From Aurelia coerulea (lineage: Eukaryota > Cnidaria > Scyphozoa > Semaeostomeae > Ulmaridae), in assembly GCA_039566865.1 (NCBI GenBank), contig CM076951.1:17245484-17309483 (forward strand): 64,000 bases of DNA. The letters are read 5' to 3'. Below the pieces are notes generated by a model. The model worked only from the letters and a program-made list of their open reading frames with translations. It was not told the DNA's origin and searched no databases. This document shows positions 42,214 to 52,693 of the stretch, piece after piece. The position numbers were made by a program, and so were the translations under genes. Every line of letters begins with the position of its first letter. The first letter of the stretch is position 1.

Positions 42214-42327
42214 TGAGGGGCATTTTACTCCCAAAAAATCCATCACATCAATAATCTGTAAAACTCCTTTTGCCTTTTGTTCTGAAGAAATCTTGCACAC
42301 TTTTTCAAGTAAGTGAAATGCCCCTTA
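42214..42327. mobile_element. Very short TIR element
   Basis: TGAGGGGCATTTTACT at the left pairs with AAGTGAAATGCCCCTTA at the right. A related left end (GAGGGGCATTTCATTCCCAA) occurs at 30852. It is non-coding. Confidence 0.5.
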
Positions 42328-42507
42328 CAAAAGATATTCATTTTTCATGTTTGTTCACCTCCACCTGAACGCTGTTCCACACTTACAATTTCTAAAAATT
42401 CATTTTTCAACGAAGAATGGGCAGAAACTGGAGGCTCTGACCTTATGTGCCATATAAGATAAATAAAAGACCGTAAAGTTGCATAATAAATTGTGAAACC
42501 TCAACTA

Positions 42508-42948
42508 ATGCCTCCTAAAAGGAACAACGCTGAAAAGAAGCAACAAGCAGCCGTACAAGATGTGGAAGAAATACAGAATGGTAGCGGAGGGCATGAACTG
42601 GGCTTAGGCCTAGCTGGCCTAGGCGTAGGCCCAGGACTGCCTACAAGCAAACCACAATGGCTTGAAAATGTACTGGATGGACTAACTAACGAATTCAGTA
42701 TTCTTTTAGAATCCAAACTATCCAGTCTTGACATGAAAATAACGAAACACCTCTCTTCCATTGAGGCTAATGTTGCAGTGCTAAAAAGTGAAATAGTAGA
42801 CCTGCAAGAAAGGCATGTAGATTCCTCCAACATCACAGAAGACCTCGTCGCACGTGTCGATGACCTAGAAAAGCAACTTCTTGAACAGAATGATAAAGTG
42901 AAAAGCTTAGAGGACAATCTTGATGATCTCAAAAACAGAAAAATGTAA
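42508..42948 (+). CDS. LINE ORF1, N-terminal coiled-coil part
   Basis: The ATG at 42508 opens MPPKRNNAEKKQQAAVQDVE. After a glycine/leucine-rich stretch comes a long heptad-like coiled coil (about residues 60-145: KHLSSIEANVAVLKSEIVDL, LVARVDDLEKQLLEQNDKVK). This is the usual design of an L1/CR1-type ORF1 RNA-binding chaperone, which trimerises through the coil. The frame stops at 42948 and the C-terminal half continues in other frames, so it is broken. Confidence 0.7.
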   Translation: MPPKRNNAEKKQQAAVQDVEEIQNGSGGHELGLGLAGLGVGPGLPTSKPQWLENVLDGLTNEFSILLESKLSSLDMKITKHLSSIEANVAVLKSEIVDLQERHVDSSNITEDLVARVDDLEKQLLEQNDKVKSLEDNLDDLKNRKM

Positions 42949-43501
42949 AAAACACTCGTTTTTTGAGGATTTCCCAAAGGATGTGAGGGTCAGGACACTT
43001 GGGATAATTGCAAATCTTTTCTGACGACATTTGTTGCTGGACTAAAGCTTCATCTGCCCCTTGCTGTTGAAATTGAAAGAGCCCATCGTGGACCAAAAAA
43101 ACAGTCGGAGTAATGGCTCATCAAAACCTAGACCTATCTATGCTCAATTTCTTCAATGGACTGATGCAAATGCAGTTCTGCAGTTAGGCACTTCAGCTTT
43201 AATCAAGTCGCTCTACATGGTGGAAGGTAAGAAAGTTCCAATATTTATTGATCAAATGGTAACACAGAGAATAAGAGACATGCAGAACAACTCCATGAAG
43301 ATCAGAAAATATCTTCGCTCAGTTCACCAAGACTGGAAAATCTACGTTAGATACCCCGCAGACATCATGTACAAGACTAATATGATGAAGGACTATATGA
43401 AGCTTCAAGTTACAGACTCCATTACCACAGAGACGGAGAATTATATTAGTGGTCTCTTAACTAGTAGTTTAATTAATCATTTACGTTTAGGCACCTCATA
43501 G
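42949..43501 (+). pseudogene. LINE ORF1, C-terminal RNA-binding part (frameshifted)
   Basis: After the stop at 42948 a short segment in another frame (FPKGCEGQDTWDNCKSFLTT, then EIERAHRG) and then the frame at 43085-43501 (SKPRPIYAQFLQWTDANAVL, KKVPIFIDQMVTQRIRDMQN) correspond to the RRM-like and C-terminal domains of transposase-22-type ORF1 proteins. At least two frameshifts separate the pieces. Confidence 0.6.
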
Positions 43502-43610
43502 GTCGGACTGTCCCCATCATTGTTGTGTTAGCCAGCAACACATTGCAGCTGAATTGCAGCTATTTCTATTTTCATTTATTTATTTATTTATTTTTGATAA
43601 CTTAAACCAG

Positions 43611-44720
43611 ATGATCTCAAACAAGAATTTAACGGAATTGATTGTAGAAAGACTCCATGATGTAAACACAACTACGATGACTCCCCAACAATCTAATAAT
43701 AACCAATGTAGTATTTGTTTGAAAAGTGTTCGTAAAAACCAAAAAGCTCTTCCTTGCTGTCAATGTAGGAACAACATTCACATCAAATGTAATGATATAT
43801 CACCTGCTGAATATGAATCCCTAAAGGCAACTACTAATTGGATTTGTATCTCTTGTACAATACAGAAACATTCCCAGATTTTTCCATTCACCCTTGAAAC
43901 TGACGATGTTCTGCTGGGAACTAATGTTGCTGATCTACCTTCAATAGTTGATCTACTGCCATCCTTGGAAATTCTCTCTAAACTACAAAATCTTCCAAAC
44001 CTTTCTGACTATGATATAGATGAGAATATCGAGCCTGAGATTGATTGTAACTACTATAATGTTCAAGAGTTTCAGTCTATTAAAACATCTTCCAAGGATA
44101 TTTCACTCTTTCACATGAACATAAGGAGTCTCCATTTACATTTTAATGAACTTTTTACTCTTCTAGCAAACACTGGTACAGTCTTTGAAATCATGGGTCT
44201 TTCTGAAACTAAAGATACTGTTGATTCTCCTATCTCTTCAAATATTGATATTCCTGGATACAAATTTTACAAAACACCTTCGCAAAGTGCTGCTGGCAGG
44301 GTTGGTATATATGTGATGTCTAGTCTAAAAGCTGACAAAAGAACAGATCTAAGTACCTCTACATCTGATTTTGAGACTGTTTGGATTGAAATCGAGAACA
44401 CCAAATCTAAAAACATCTTGTTTTGTTGTGCCTATCGAAATCCAAGCTCTGAGATTAATAAGTTCAATGACCACATGCAAGATATCATGTCTAAGATTGC
44501 AAATGAAAATATGCTTGTATTCATTATGGGTGATTTTAACATCAATCTACTCAATCATGAAAATCACACACCCACAAGTGACTTTATAAATACCTTCTTT
44601 ACCAACCATCTACATCCACTTATACTACAACCAACCAGAGTTACTGATACAACATCAACCCTCATTGATAATATCTTTCTAATGATGTATCAAGTAAAGT
44701 CACAAGTGGAAATATCCTGA
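43611..44720 (+). CDS. LINE ORF2 fragment: PHD finger plus endonuclease
   Basis: The ATG at 43611 opens MISNKNLTELIVERLHDVNT. A PHD-type finger follows at about residues 33-85 (CSICLKSVRKNQKALPC, CQC, HIKCN, WICISC: a Cys4-His-Cys3 order). An endonuclease comes next (LFHMNIRSLHLHFNELFTLL, MGLSETKD, CAYRNPSSE, IMGDFNINLL, STLIDNIF). PHD fingers are known in the proteins of some CR1-like elements. The frame breaks at about 44690, where DNIF is followed by a shifted continuation. A TTTA microsatellite precedes the start (43574-43592). Confidence 0.8.
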   Translation: MISNKNLTELIVERLHDVNTTTMTPQQSNNNQCSICLKSVRKNQKALPCCQCRNNIHIKCNDISPAEYESLKATTNWICISCTIQKHSQIFPFTLETDDVLLGTNVADLPSIVDLLPSLEILSKLQNLPNLSDYDIDENIEPEIDCNYYNVQEFQSIKTSSKDISLFHMNIRSLHLHFNELFTLLANTGTVFEIMGLSETKDTVDSPISSNIDIPGYKFYKTPSQSAAGRVGIYVMSSLKADKRTDLSTSTSDFETVWIEIENTKSKNILFCCAYRNPSSEINKFNDHMQDIMSKIANENMLVFIMGDFNINLLNHENHTPTSDFINTFFTNHLHPLILQPTRVTDTTSTLIDNIFLMMYQVKSQVEIS

Positions 44721-45480
44721 TCCAAATCTCAGATCACTTCCCTCAGTTTTCTATTCTCAAAAACTCTGCACCTGACTACACCAACTCTTCTCATCTTGTT
44801 TATGATTATAAAAACTTTGACCAATCCCAATTTCTTGATGAATATCAGAATATGGATTTTGGATTTTTAGATTCTGAAGAGCAGAATGTAGATGGGAAGT
44901 TTGACAAATTTTTAGGAAATCTCAACCAACTTGTTAATAAACATTGCCCCAAAAAGAAATTGAAAAAAAAACTCTAAAACTTAGAAACAAACCTTGGATC
45001 ACCAATCAAATTCAGCAGATGATGAGGCTCAGAGACAAGCTCTTTCAACAGTTCAAACAAACTGAGTCTCCTGAAGTTTACTCCTTTTATAAACAGTTTC
45101 GTAATCGAGTTGTAAATGAGCTAAAGACTAGCAAAATTAAATACTTCCAACATTACTTTACAGAAAATAAATCAAATATGAAATTGCTATGGAAAGGAAT
45201 TAGAAACGTTAACAAAATGAAAGCAAATAACAGTGAAACTAATTCAATCAATAAATTAACTGATGAAAATGGGTGTAAATTAACTGACCCTGACATGATT
45301 GCTAACAACTTCAATAGCTATTTTCTTGATGTTGCCAACAACATCACAAGTAAAATTCCAAGAAATCCCAATTCTGCTCTTAGGTATCTAAATGCCCCAA
45401 ATATTAACAGCTTCTTTATATCTCCCACAGTCCCAGATGAGGTGTCTTCTATAATCCTGTCACTTAAGCATCCTGAATGA
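44721..45480 (+). pseudogene. LINE ORF2 linker region; reverse transcriptase missing
   Basis: A shifted frame from about 44695 (SGNILIQISDHFPQFSIL) and then the frame at 44944-45480 (LRNKPWITNQIQQMMRLRDK, LTDENGCKLTDPDMIANNF) cover the linker between endonuclease and reverse transcriptase. Sequence similarity ends at VPDEVSSIILSLKHPE, just before the first reverse transcriptase block, and unrelated sequence follows. The same truncation point is seen in the LINE at 37420-38719. Confidence 0.7.
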
Positions 45481-45489
45481 TCAGATTCA

Positions 45490-45981
45490 TTTAATTTCCT
45501 GTTTGTTTCAGTTGGTTTTGAAGTAGTAACTTTTGTTGCCACGATAATGGGCAATTCACTGTTTATAACCACAAATGGGTGATTCACTTTTTCTTTCCAC
45601 AATGGGAAAGTCACTGTTGTCAGGTGATTTGTGATATATTGGCTTTTGTTGCTACAAGTGGCAATACCACAATGGGTTTATACGTTTAATTTGTTGCCAC
45701 AAAGGGCAGGTCATTGCTGTTTATTTGTGAAAGTGTAAGAAATGCTTAGGTAGGCCTAGTCTAGGCCTTCGTTGATGACATCTTCCTGGAACCTGTCCGC
45801 TGCAGAAGAAAACATTTTCAACACAACAGAGAGCATAAAGAGAAACCCTCTCTTATTTACTATGAAATGAGATGTAAAAAATGATTTGATATGTACTAGA
45901 GTCCGTGAAAATTCCCTTCTTCTTCTCGCAATGAATGTGAGCCAACTCCTTGCATCCAAAATCAAAGCGGTGGGTGGGGAA
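45490..45981. other. Degenerate repeat; no gene
   Basis: From 45535 to 45720 phrases like TTGCCACNAA and TGGGCAATTCACTG recur four or five times at 35-60-base spacing, an eroded minisatellite. The rest is unremarkable. Confidence 0.45.
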
Positions 45982-46066
45982 GCATTTCAGTCAGCCAGCA
46001 CGATGCTTGTTTGGTTGCGTGGGCAGCATTTCAGTCGGCGAGCACGATGCTTGTTTGGTTTTTGCA
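45982..46066 (+). repeat. 44-bp tandem duplication
   Basis: Units starting GCATTTCAGTC at 45982 and 46026 share GCACGATGCTTGTTTGGTT. Two copies only. Confidence 0.85.
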
Positions 46067-46210
46067 TCCATACAAACACCGCCATCGACACAGGAATTTC
46101 AATCAACCCGTCTAAAGTCTGCTACGCGCATGCGCTACGCAGCAATAAATATATGCAATTTTTTCACAGACGAAAAACTTTATTGTGACAACTTGAGTTC
46201 ACAACAACAG

Positions 46211-46291
46211 CCGAAATAAGTGATGAGGATGAACCAATGATACCAAAGAAGAGGAAGTCAAAGCAAAGGGAATTGGAAAATGTATTGCCAA
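46211..46291 (+). CDS. Small-exon gene: exon (81 bp, phase 1-1)
   Basis: The acceptor CAACAACAG and donor CCA/A GTAAGA bound an 81-base exon encoding EISDEDEPMIPKKRKSKQRE followed by LENVLP. An acidic patch is followed by a classical basic nuclear-localisation-like run (PKKRKSK). It is symmetric phase 1, as are the other exons of this gene, which favours exon shuffling or duplication. Confidence 0.6.
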
Positions 46292-46861
46292 GTAAGACTT
46301 CTTCTCAAATTTCTCTTCAGGCAATAATGTGCTGTCAATACATTACAACCCAAACCATTATAACCTTTTGCAACTCAAATTGTATTTCTTATCACGGGGG
46401 GGGGGGGGGGGGGGGGGGGGACTTCCATTATGGTTTTATTTTTTTCGTAAGGAAAAACCTCAGCCTTCAGTGTTTGGTGCTTCTGTATAAATTAAATTTC
46501 CCTTGGAAGCTTTGCAAAATTTTTAGTAGATCAGTTGTTGTACTCAAAGTTGTTATCATTTTAGTACTTAAAGTTTCAATAAAGTGCATATTTTAATCTG
46601 ATTTAATCTGATAAATCAATTGTTTTGACGTGGAGAATGAAGCAAGCGATGAAAATCATTAAGATACTTCATTTATCAACATTCCGTGTTGTAATGACAA
46701 TTCCAGGACTTAAACTGTCAATTATATTACAACATGGAATGTTCATAAAATAAAGTTCATAATGATTGTCGTTACTTGCCTCATGCTCTGCTTTATTATC
46801 ACACTGCTCTTTCCAATTAATCTATTAAGGTTTTTAAGACAATAATTTCTTTATTTAAAAG
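46292..46861. other. Intron with a G25 homopolymer
   Basis: A run of 25 G lies at 46396-46420. Such runs are prone to sequencing error and can form G-quadruplexes. An open frame crosses it only by chance. Confidence 0.6.
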
Positions 46862-46927
46862 CGGAAGTAATCAGTGGGAGTTCAAGCGAAGACGACTCGT
46901 TCACAAAGGTCCGCAGACAAAAGAAAG
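46862..46927 (+). CDS. Small-exon gene: exon (66 bp, phase 1-1)
   Basis: The acceptor TTTAAAAG and donor AAAG/GTATAG bound 22 codons reading EVISGSSSEDDSFTKVRRQK. The S/E/D then K/R composition matches the neighbouring exon, and the phase join gives a threonine codon. Confidence 0.55.
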
Positions 46928-47026
46928 GTATAGTTAAGTTCTTTATAATTTTAGAATAACTTAAATATTTGATTTTCTACTCCATAAAGTGTGTCAAATT
47001 CTCAAAAGGATTTTTGTTTTGTTTTT

Positions 47027-47770
47027 TTTTTGTTTTACATTCAATCTAAAAACTTACAATACACATTACTTAATTACACTACTTACAAAATACTATACCC
47101 TACTACTATTACAATACCATTTGGAGCAAAAAACTATGACTGCCTGATGGCAACATAAAACAGGGAACACAAACATAGCACTACACGTAACGATGTGAAG
47201 AAGGGAATGGAAGGAAATGGAAGGAAACGGGAAGATTTCTTGGGATAATATGAAAAATCTTTAATCAAGACATTCTGTCTTGAGGATGTATGTAATAGTC
47301 AAAGTTAGAATTGATCTGTTTACCTCATAAGACAGACTCTCATCACCGTACAAAAGAAGTTGCAAAAAGCTGTTGCTCCAGACAGAATGCCCACTATTTT
47401 GAAGTACAACATTAACATCAGTGAAAAGATTGCATCTGTGTTCTTTAAAAGAATCGCAAAGCAGCAAAACGTGTTCCGTATCCTCTATACCATCATTGAT
47501 TGGACACATTGGATTTATTGTGTCTCTAAAATTGTGTCTAAATTTGTGAAAATTGAGTTTGCTCAGCCCGACCCTGAGTTGAGTTAAATATGCAACCCCT
47601 TTTGGATCATGAATACCATATACGGAGTTCGCAGGTGGCCTTATCTGTGCAGATAGTTTCTTTTTAAAAATGCTAACAGTGGGTGATGCTCTGATCTCAG
47701 GATCAAGTTTGGTGATGCTCTGATCTCAGGATCAAGTCAAAAGGATTTTCTCTGACTAGCCGAAAATACA
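47027..47770 (-). pseudogene. LINE 3' fragment, family L-A (5' truncated)
   Basis: The minus-strand coding tail reads MCPINDGIEDTEHVLLLCDS and matches MCPTNDGIEDTEHFLLLCPS of 58359-59441. The 3' untranslated regions also match (TGTTTTATGTTGCCAT, TTTTGTAAGTAGTGT, TGTATTGTAAG), ending at a T-rich tail near 47027 that corresponds to the poly-A of the other copy. A 29-bp perfect tandem duplication (47682 and 47711, GGTGATGCTCTGATCTCAGG start) breaks the upstream frame. Confidence 0.8.
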
Positions 47771-48175
47771 TTTCCCAGTATCATGCAGAAAGCGTCACAC
47801 CATATTTTCTACATAACAATCATTATAAGTATGGAACATTTCCTGCTGCTGCACCAAAGATTTTTGTTTGAATGTTGGGCATTCCTGTCAGAAAATTGAT
47901 TTTGTATTTGCAGTGAACGTAATTCCCTGAAAAGGTGCTAAAGTTTGGCACATCCCATAGAAACAATTACATATTCAACATATTCTTTTAGCTCTTATGG
48001 GGTCATATCCTTTATCACAGTGGCACTTCTAATAGATATCCCAAAGCTTCACAAAGCAATTTTCCATTGAACCAAGGCGTACATACAGTAACTGATAGGA
48101 AAGGTAAATTCCCATCACATACAATAGCTGATGAATTTTGACAAATGAAGAATGCTCTCATCTGGCCCTTTTTAG
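47771..48175. other. Intron sequence, no gene
   Basis: AT-rich; nothing recognised. Confidence 0.5.
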
Positions 48176-48240
48176 GTGAACCGTTACTACCACTTATGGC
48201 AGATTCATGGAGCATCTCTGTTGGACAAAAAATTCAAAAG
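48176..48240 (+). pseudogene. Candidate duplicated or decayed exon of the small-exon gene
   Basis: A good acceptor (CCTTTTTTAG) and an AAAAG/GTATTTG donor bound 65 bases. The last 36 bases and the donor resemble the end of the exon at 54476-54538 (ATTCATG..AG.., AAAAGGTATTTG). Its length is not a multiple of three, so it would break the phase-1 chain. It lies just outside the left end of element 2. Confidence 0.3.
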
Positions 48241-48705
48241 GTATTTGTCATTCAGTTTATTTACGTTGAAGTTTATAAAGCAGCGTTTGATATTGCTGCG
48301 AAAATGGAAGAAATATTTACGTACCAAAATTTTGGTCCTCCCTAATTTGAGCATAGTGCTGAAATCTTTGCAAAAATGTAAAGTGGTTCAGAATGTAAAA
48401 TTTTATTGTCTTTCTTTCAACTGGGGAAAATTCATGTATTTTACCATATTCCCAGAGACAGTTTTATTGATATAACTATTTTACTTATAATTGAATAAAA
48501 TGAAAACAATTTAGGAAAATAAAATGCATGCCATGGAACTTAACTATCAATTATAGCATGAATTTATGATACAGGCTATGATACAGGTTGCTTCTGGAAC
48601 TCTGTTTTATTATTCCCAGTGCAATTGATGTTCATGTTTCTGATGCGTTTTATGGCTGATTAGCAAACCCTGAACAATGTTTATCTAAAAACAAATTCAG
48701 TCTTT

Positions 48706-48985
48706 ATAGACCAGGAGGAATCATCAAAGTTGAGGGGAATTTACCTAATGGGTCTAGTATGGTCAATTTTGATACGCTGATTCCGAATATGGTTGTTATA
48801 TCAACGGGTCTGAAGGCCTTTAGCCTCTTTTTCAGTTCAAACCTCGTTTTCATTAAAACGAAGCTCAGTATGTAAACCAAGATACATTTTATGAAGCTTG
48901 TTAATTTCAATTTTGAAAAATTCAAATTTACTCATTCATTTTTATGAAATAGCCTCGTTTTGTAAGCAGCCTCGTTTTCACGTTG
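48706..48985. repeat. Element 2 left TIR with CCTCGTTTT subterminal motifs
   Basis: The outermost bases are ATAGACCAGGAGGA. Homology with the right end is continuous to about 48874 and then resumes in a short AGCCTCGTTTT / AGCAGCCTCGTTTT block (48951-48978). The motif CCTCGTTTT occurs three times in this TIR (48842, 48953 and 48970) and again in the right TIR. Confidence 0.85.
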
Positions 48986-49057
48986 TTTCTTCTCTGTTGC
49001 TATGGTGATAAATACTCCTTTACAACCAGAAAAAATGGCGAAAAATAGGCCTGATGT

Positions 49058-49765
49058 GTGCTGGCAGGTAGAATGAATCAAATAGAATGTAAGAAGCGTG
49101 CCAGGAACTACAACTACTGTGTTGTACACTACGAGAACATTCAAGAAGAGAAATTGATAAAGTTAACTGATGCTTCTCACAAAACACTTTTGGACAATAA
49201 GGTAGTAAGGGAAGAACTTGGAGGAGATAATTGGCACGAAGAGCAATGCAGAAACATTCCATCATCTGTTGGTGAACAGCATTACTATCATCGAACATGT
49301 TATGCAAAATTCACCCTTGCAAAGTCGTACGCAAGGCGCCTTCCTGGAGCATCTTCTCTTCAAGAAACTGATCAAGGGGCTGCCATAAACCTTAGATCTT
49401 CTTCTAAGAGCAATCTTGCAAGTGACATTCTCTTTCCCAAGATATGCTTCATCTGCAAAAAAGGATCTGCGATTGTAGTGAAAAGGAAGAAACAGTTTCC
49501 AACAAAAGTAGTGACAAAAATTGCTCAAGAAACATTGGTTAGAGCTGCAGTATTGAAAGAAGACAGCGCTTTGTTATTGCAGATCAAGGACCAGGATTTA
49601 ATTGCGAGGGAACTTTTGAAACACGAGAAGTGCTACAAAGACTACACAAGAATTGTTTCAAAGGAAAAAGATGCAACTCGAGACATCAAATTTACGGGAG
49701 AGAGCATTGACCATTTCGAGGTTGTGTGTGAGATAATCGAAAAACGTGTAATTAATTGCAGTTAA
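49058..49765 (+). pseudogene. Element 2 gene, N-terminal part (zinc-binding region)
   Basis: The plus frame reads NQIECKKRARNYNYCVVHYE, later DNWHEEQCRNIPSSV and YYHRTCYAKFTLAKSYARR, then FPKICFICKKGSAIV and HEKCYKDYTRIVS. The C/H spacing in H-x3-C (YYHRTCY) and C-x2-C (CFIC) with H-x2-C (HEKCYKDY) suggests two zinc-binding modules near the N terminus. The start codon is uncertain; 49073 (ATGAATCAA) is the first candidate. TAA at 49763 and another at 49826 interrupt the frame before the next block, which is in the same frame. Confidence 0.65.
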
Positions 49766-49831
49766 GCAATATCAATGTCAACCCTCATTGAGATGTATGG
49801 AGGATCAAATGAGAGACAATACAGATAAGTA

Positions 49832-50728
49832 TTGAAAGAGAGACTTTCCAAGCGTTTCTTAGATTGGATAATTTTCCTGAAGTCGCAATATCATGAGCCA
49901 TACATTGTCATTAGTGCAGCATGTCTTCAAAGTACTCCGTCAGCTTCCATGCCATTGCTAAATGATGAGTACCACGTACAACAAGCAGCATCCATTCTTC
50001 GCAATGAAACACTTGACGTTATAGAAAGCAAACCAAATTTATCCTGGCCTCCAACGGTAGAAGAACTGAGAGATGTCACCCGCTTAGGACCAGAACTTTT
50101 GATATTTTTCAAGAAACTTCTAAGCACGAAAGATTCTCATCACGCTGAATCATGCACCGTATCTAGATATGCTGAGTCCTATACTCAAGATATTTTGTAT
50201 GCTTTGAGCAAAGGGAAGTTTCTCACTGCCAAACATGTTTTAAACGGATGTGGGCTTCATAGTCTAACTGGCCAGAAACAACCGGTTAGGATATTACCAA
50301 GAGAAGGACACAGTATTACATATGATCAGGTCCTTGAGATAGAAACAGCACAAGTGGAGCTTGTTCAAGCCATGCAGCATCAAGGAGCCAGCCTGCCATT
50401 GGTGCCAGCAACTGAATCAAGTAAAGTTACTTCCTTCTTTTGGTGGGATAATTTTGACCAGAACATCGAAACCAAAACGGGCATGGAACAAACCACACAA
50501 CTCATGGAGAGGCTTTTCAAGAATCTTCAAGCAGCAGTGTTCATAGAGATGAAAATCCATGCGTACCAAGAAGTAAAAGGCGAGCCCTTGCTCCACAACA
50601 AACAGAGGATTGTTTGCAAAAAAAGATCATTGCACACAAAGAGCCAATTCTGCTACAAGAGGGAAGTCACCAGATTTACCCAGAGAGGAGCCATACGTGC
50701 AAAAATCTCCACTTACTGTGAACGGTAG
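49832..50728 (+). pseudogene. Element 2 gene, second block
   Basis: It continues in the same frame: KERLSKRFLDWIIFLKSQYH, VEELRDVTRLGPELLIFFKK, ILPREGHSITYDQVLEIETA and then SKVTSFFWWDNFDQNIETKT. The last phrase (W-D-N-F-D-x-N-x-E) is a strongly conserved landmark of this invertebrate family as I remember it. From about 50600 three frames compete and the reading moves through frame +3 (50690-50800) into the next block, so at least two frameshifts lie there. Confidence 0.65.
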
Positions 50729-50787
50729 CACGATATATCAACAGCTCAGCCCAGTTATGTCCAAGATTTATTGGATGGATCGTTCAA

Positions 50788-51700
50788 TTGTTTCAAGTGA
50801 TGGATTCGCAAAAAACATTTGTCACGTACCTGCCACCAATCCATCGACCAATAACGGAGCATCAGACAATGTTTGAAGTATTTTATCAATCTCAAAGGCT
50901 TGCCGAGCAGTGCAATATGAAATACACGCATATAACCATGGACGTAGGAGCAGCCATCCAGGCATATCAAGTTGTTTGGAACAATCCAGAGTCATTTTCC
51001 AACATCATTATTCACCTAGGTGATTTTCACACAACCATGGAGTTTTTCAATCTCATTGGAAACATTGTCGCAGGAAGTGGATTTGAAGAAGTCATATTTC
51101 AGGCGGGGATTTGCACATCAGGAAGTCTACGTGGTATCATGACTGGGAAGCATTACAACAGGGCATGGTTGGTGCATGAGGCCTTTGCTGAGGCCCTTAA
51201 CCGATTGTTCTTCGAGAAAATTCAGTTAAAAGTTCCAGATGATTTGCAGGATCTTGCCCATAGAGGAATAAATGAAATCGAGGATTATAAAGCTGCTTTA
51301 AAAAGTGAGAATTTTCAGCAGTACTCAGAGGAATACGAGAAGAGGCTTCAAAATTGTTTAGATGGAAAGTACGGAAGGACAGCACAGTTTTGGATGTATT
51401 ATGCAACGGCTGTCGAGAATCTGCGGGACTTTCGTTATGCAATTAGTCAGAACGATTTTGATCTGTGTCTTGCCTTGTGGAAATTTTGGCTGCCATTGTG
51501 CTTTTTGCTGAATAAAGTCCATTACGCCCGTTATGGCACTTACTATTGCTTTTTGCTCGAGCATCTCGAAGAGAATTTTCCTGGCGCCCGAGAAGAGATT
51601 GAAGAAAAAGGACTTTCAGTGAGGAGGAACAACCTTGGCATCGGACAAGCGACAGATTTGGCTGGAGAACAAACCTTCATGAAGCATGCAAAAACAGCTG
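50788..51700 (+). CDS. Element 2 gene, third block (conserved core) up to the intron donor
   Basis: About 304 codons read without a stop: YLPPIHRPITEHQTMFEVFY, YTHITMDVGAAIQAYQVVWN, IIIHLGDFHTTMEFFNLIGN and IMTGKHYNRAWLVHEAFAEA. The phrases D-x-A-x-Q-A, LGDFH and GKHYNRA are family landmarks of unknown role. The D/H/E content (MDVGA, GDFHTTME) could be a metal site, but I cannot align it with a known nuclease fold. The exon ends at 51700 before GTAGGT with one base of a codon (phase 1). Without splicing the frame would run to a stop at 51783. Confidence 0.7.
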
Positions 51701-52124
51701 GTAGGTATTTTACCACTTTGTGTCAGAGAAATAATCCAAAATTGATGGATTATGTTGAAGGACATTTTGCTAAGTCAATTTGAAATGCATAATCTGTCAA
51801 TTTTGCATGCTTTTTCGTGGGACGCCAAGTAAATCATTTTCATTTCATTTCATAACCGAAAAGATTTTCTACGTTTAACTAGGATGCCGACCAGCCATCT
51901 TTTATTCTTGATAACATTTTCAATAGCAGGACATTTATGCCTAACTTGTATCTCTACCTTCTGATCTTGGAATTGTCCTGCAATCGAATAACAATTTATT
52001 TTACAGCCATCATTGGAAGTGGTATCACGATCAAATAAAATCAGTTGCGACAACCTTAACCTTTCCTGAAGAAACATTTTGAATTCTGTGTATTATTCAT
52101 CGGTAGCATTTGGTTTTGTTTCAG
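51701..52124 (+). other. Spliceosomal intron inside element 2 gene
   Basis: The donor AGCTG/GTAGGTATT and acceptor TTTTGTTTCAG/G bound 424 bases. Removing it joins MKHAKTA to GGLKQCLN in frame (phase 1), which restores the A/S-G-GL phrase expected at this place in the family. Stops in all frames lie within it. Confidence 0.75.
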
Positions 52125-52693
52125 GTGGTCTCAAGCAATGCCTAAATGCTCCAGCTGCTTACAACAAATGGGTGTTGAACCGGCCAATGCAGGCACAACT
52201 TTGTGAAGGTCTGATTGACATGGTTGGCCTTTCTCCAAGCGCAAAATATCCACGAAAATGCTTGAGACCAGCTGAAATAAGGAAGAGTGAAACACTGGTT
52301 CAAAGGGTGAAAGATGTAATCGAAGAGCACTTTGTCAGTCCATTTCAAGAGGACCTACTCCCAGAAAATTTGTACAACATAGTGTCAGGCAGACCAGTTG
52401 AAAAGCCAATACAACAAGATCTTTGCAGTATAAGCACTCAAGGACAGGCGCAGGTCAAAGAATTTAAGCATCGTTTTGTGAGAGATCCCCAGGAAGAGAA
52501 AATGGAACATTTCTTTGACCCAATCAAACGAAATAAGATGCACACATTCAAATCGAGCTTTCAGTCACAGAAGAAAAAGAACAAGTCAGGAAAGCAAATA
52601 GAACTTGTCGCCCAAAGAAACATTCTTGGCATTCTGGTTGCAAAATCTCAAGAAAAGAATGCACCAGTTGATCTTGACAAAGCTCTTACATAG
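52125..52693 (+). CDS. Element 2 gene, fourth block after the intron
   Basis: Reads GGLKQCLNAPAAYNKWVLNR, VGLSPSAKYPRKCLRPAEIR and ends DKALT before TAG at 52691-52693; the same frame resumes immediately and continues in the PIN-like block. It is rich in K/R/Q (QSQKKKNKSGKQIELVAQRN), possibly contacting nucleic acid. Related proteins carry a similar basic linker ahead of the nuclease-like domain. Confidence 0.65.

Noticed and set aside
42501..42977. Minus-strand 158-codon serine-rich frame
   Set aside because: It is the shadow of the coiled-coil LINE ORF1 on the plus strand.
46396..46420. G25 run as a functional quadruplex switch
   Set aside because: Homopolymers of this length are common assembly or sequencing artefacts; nothing nearby depends on it.
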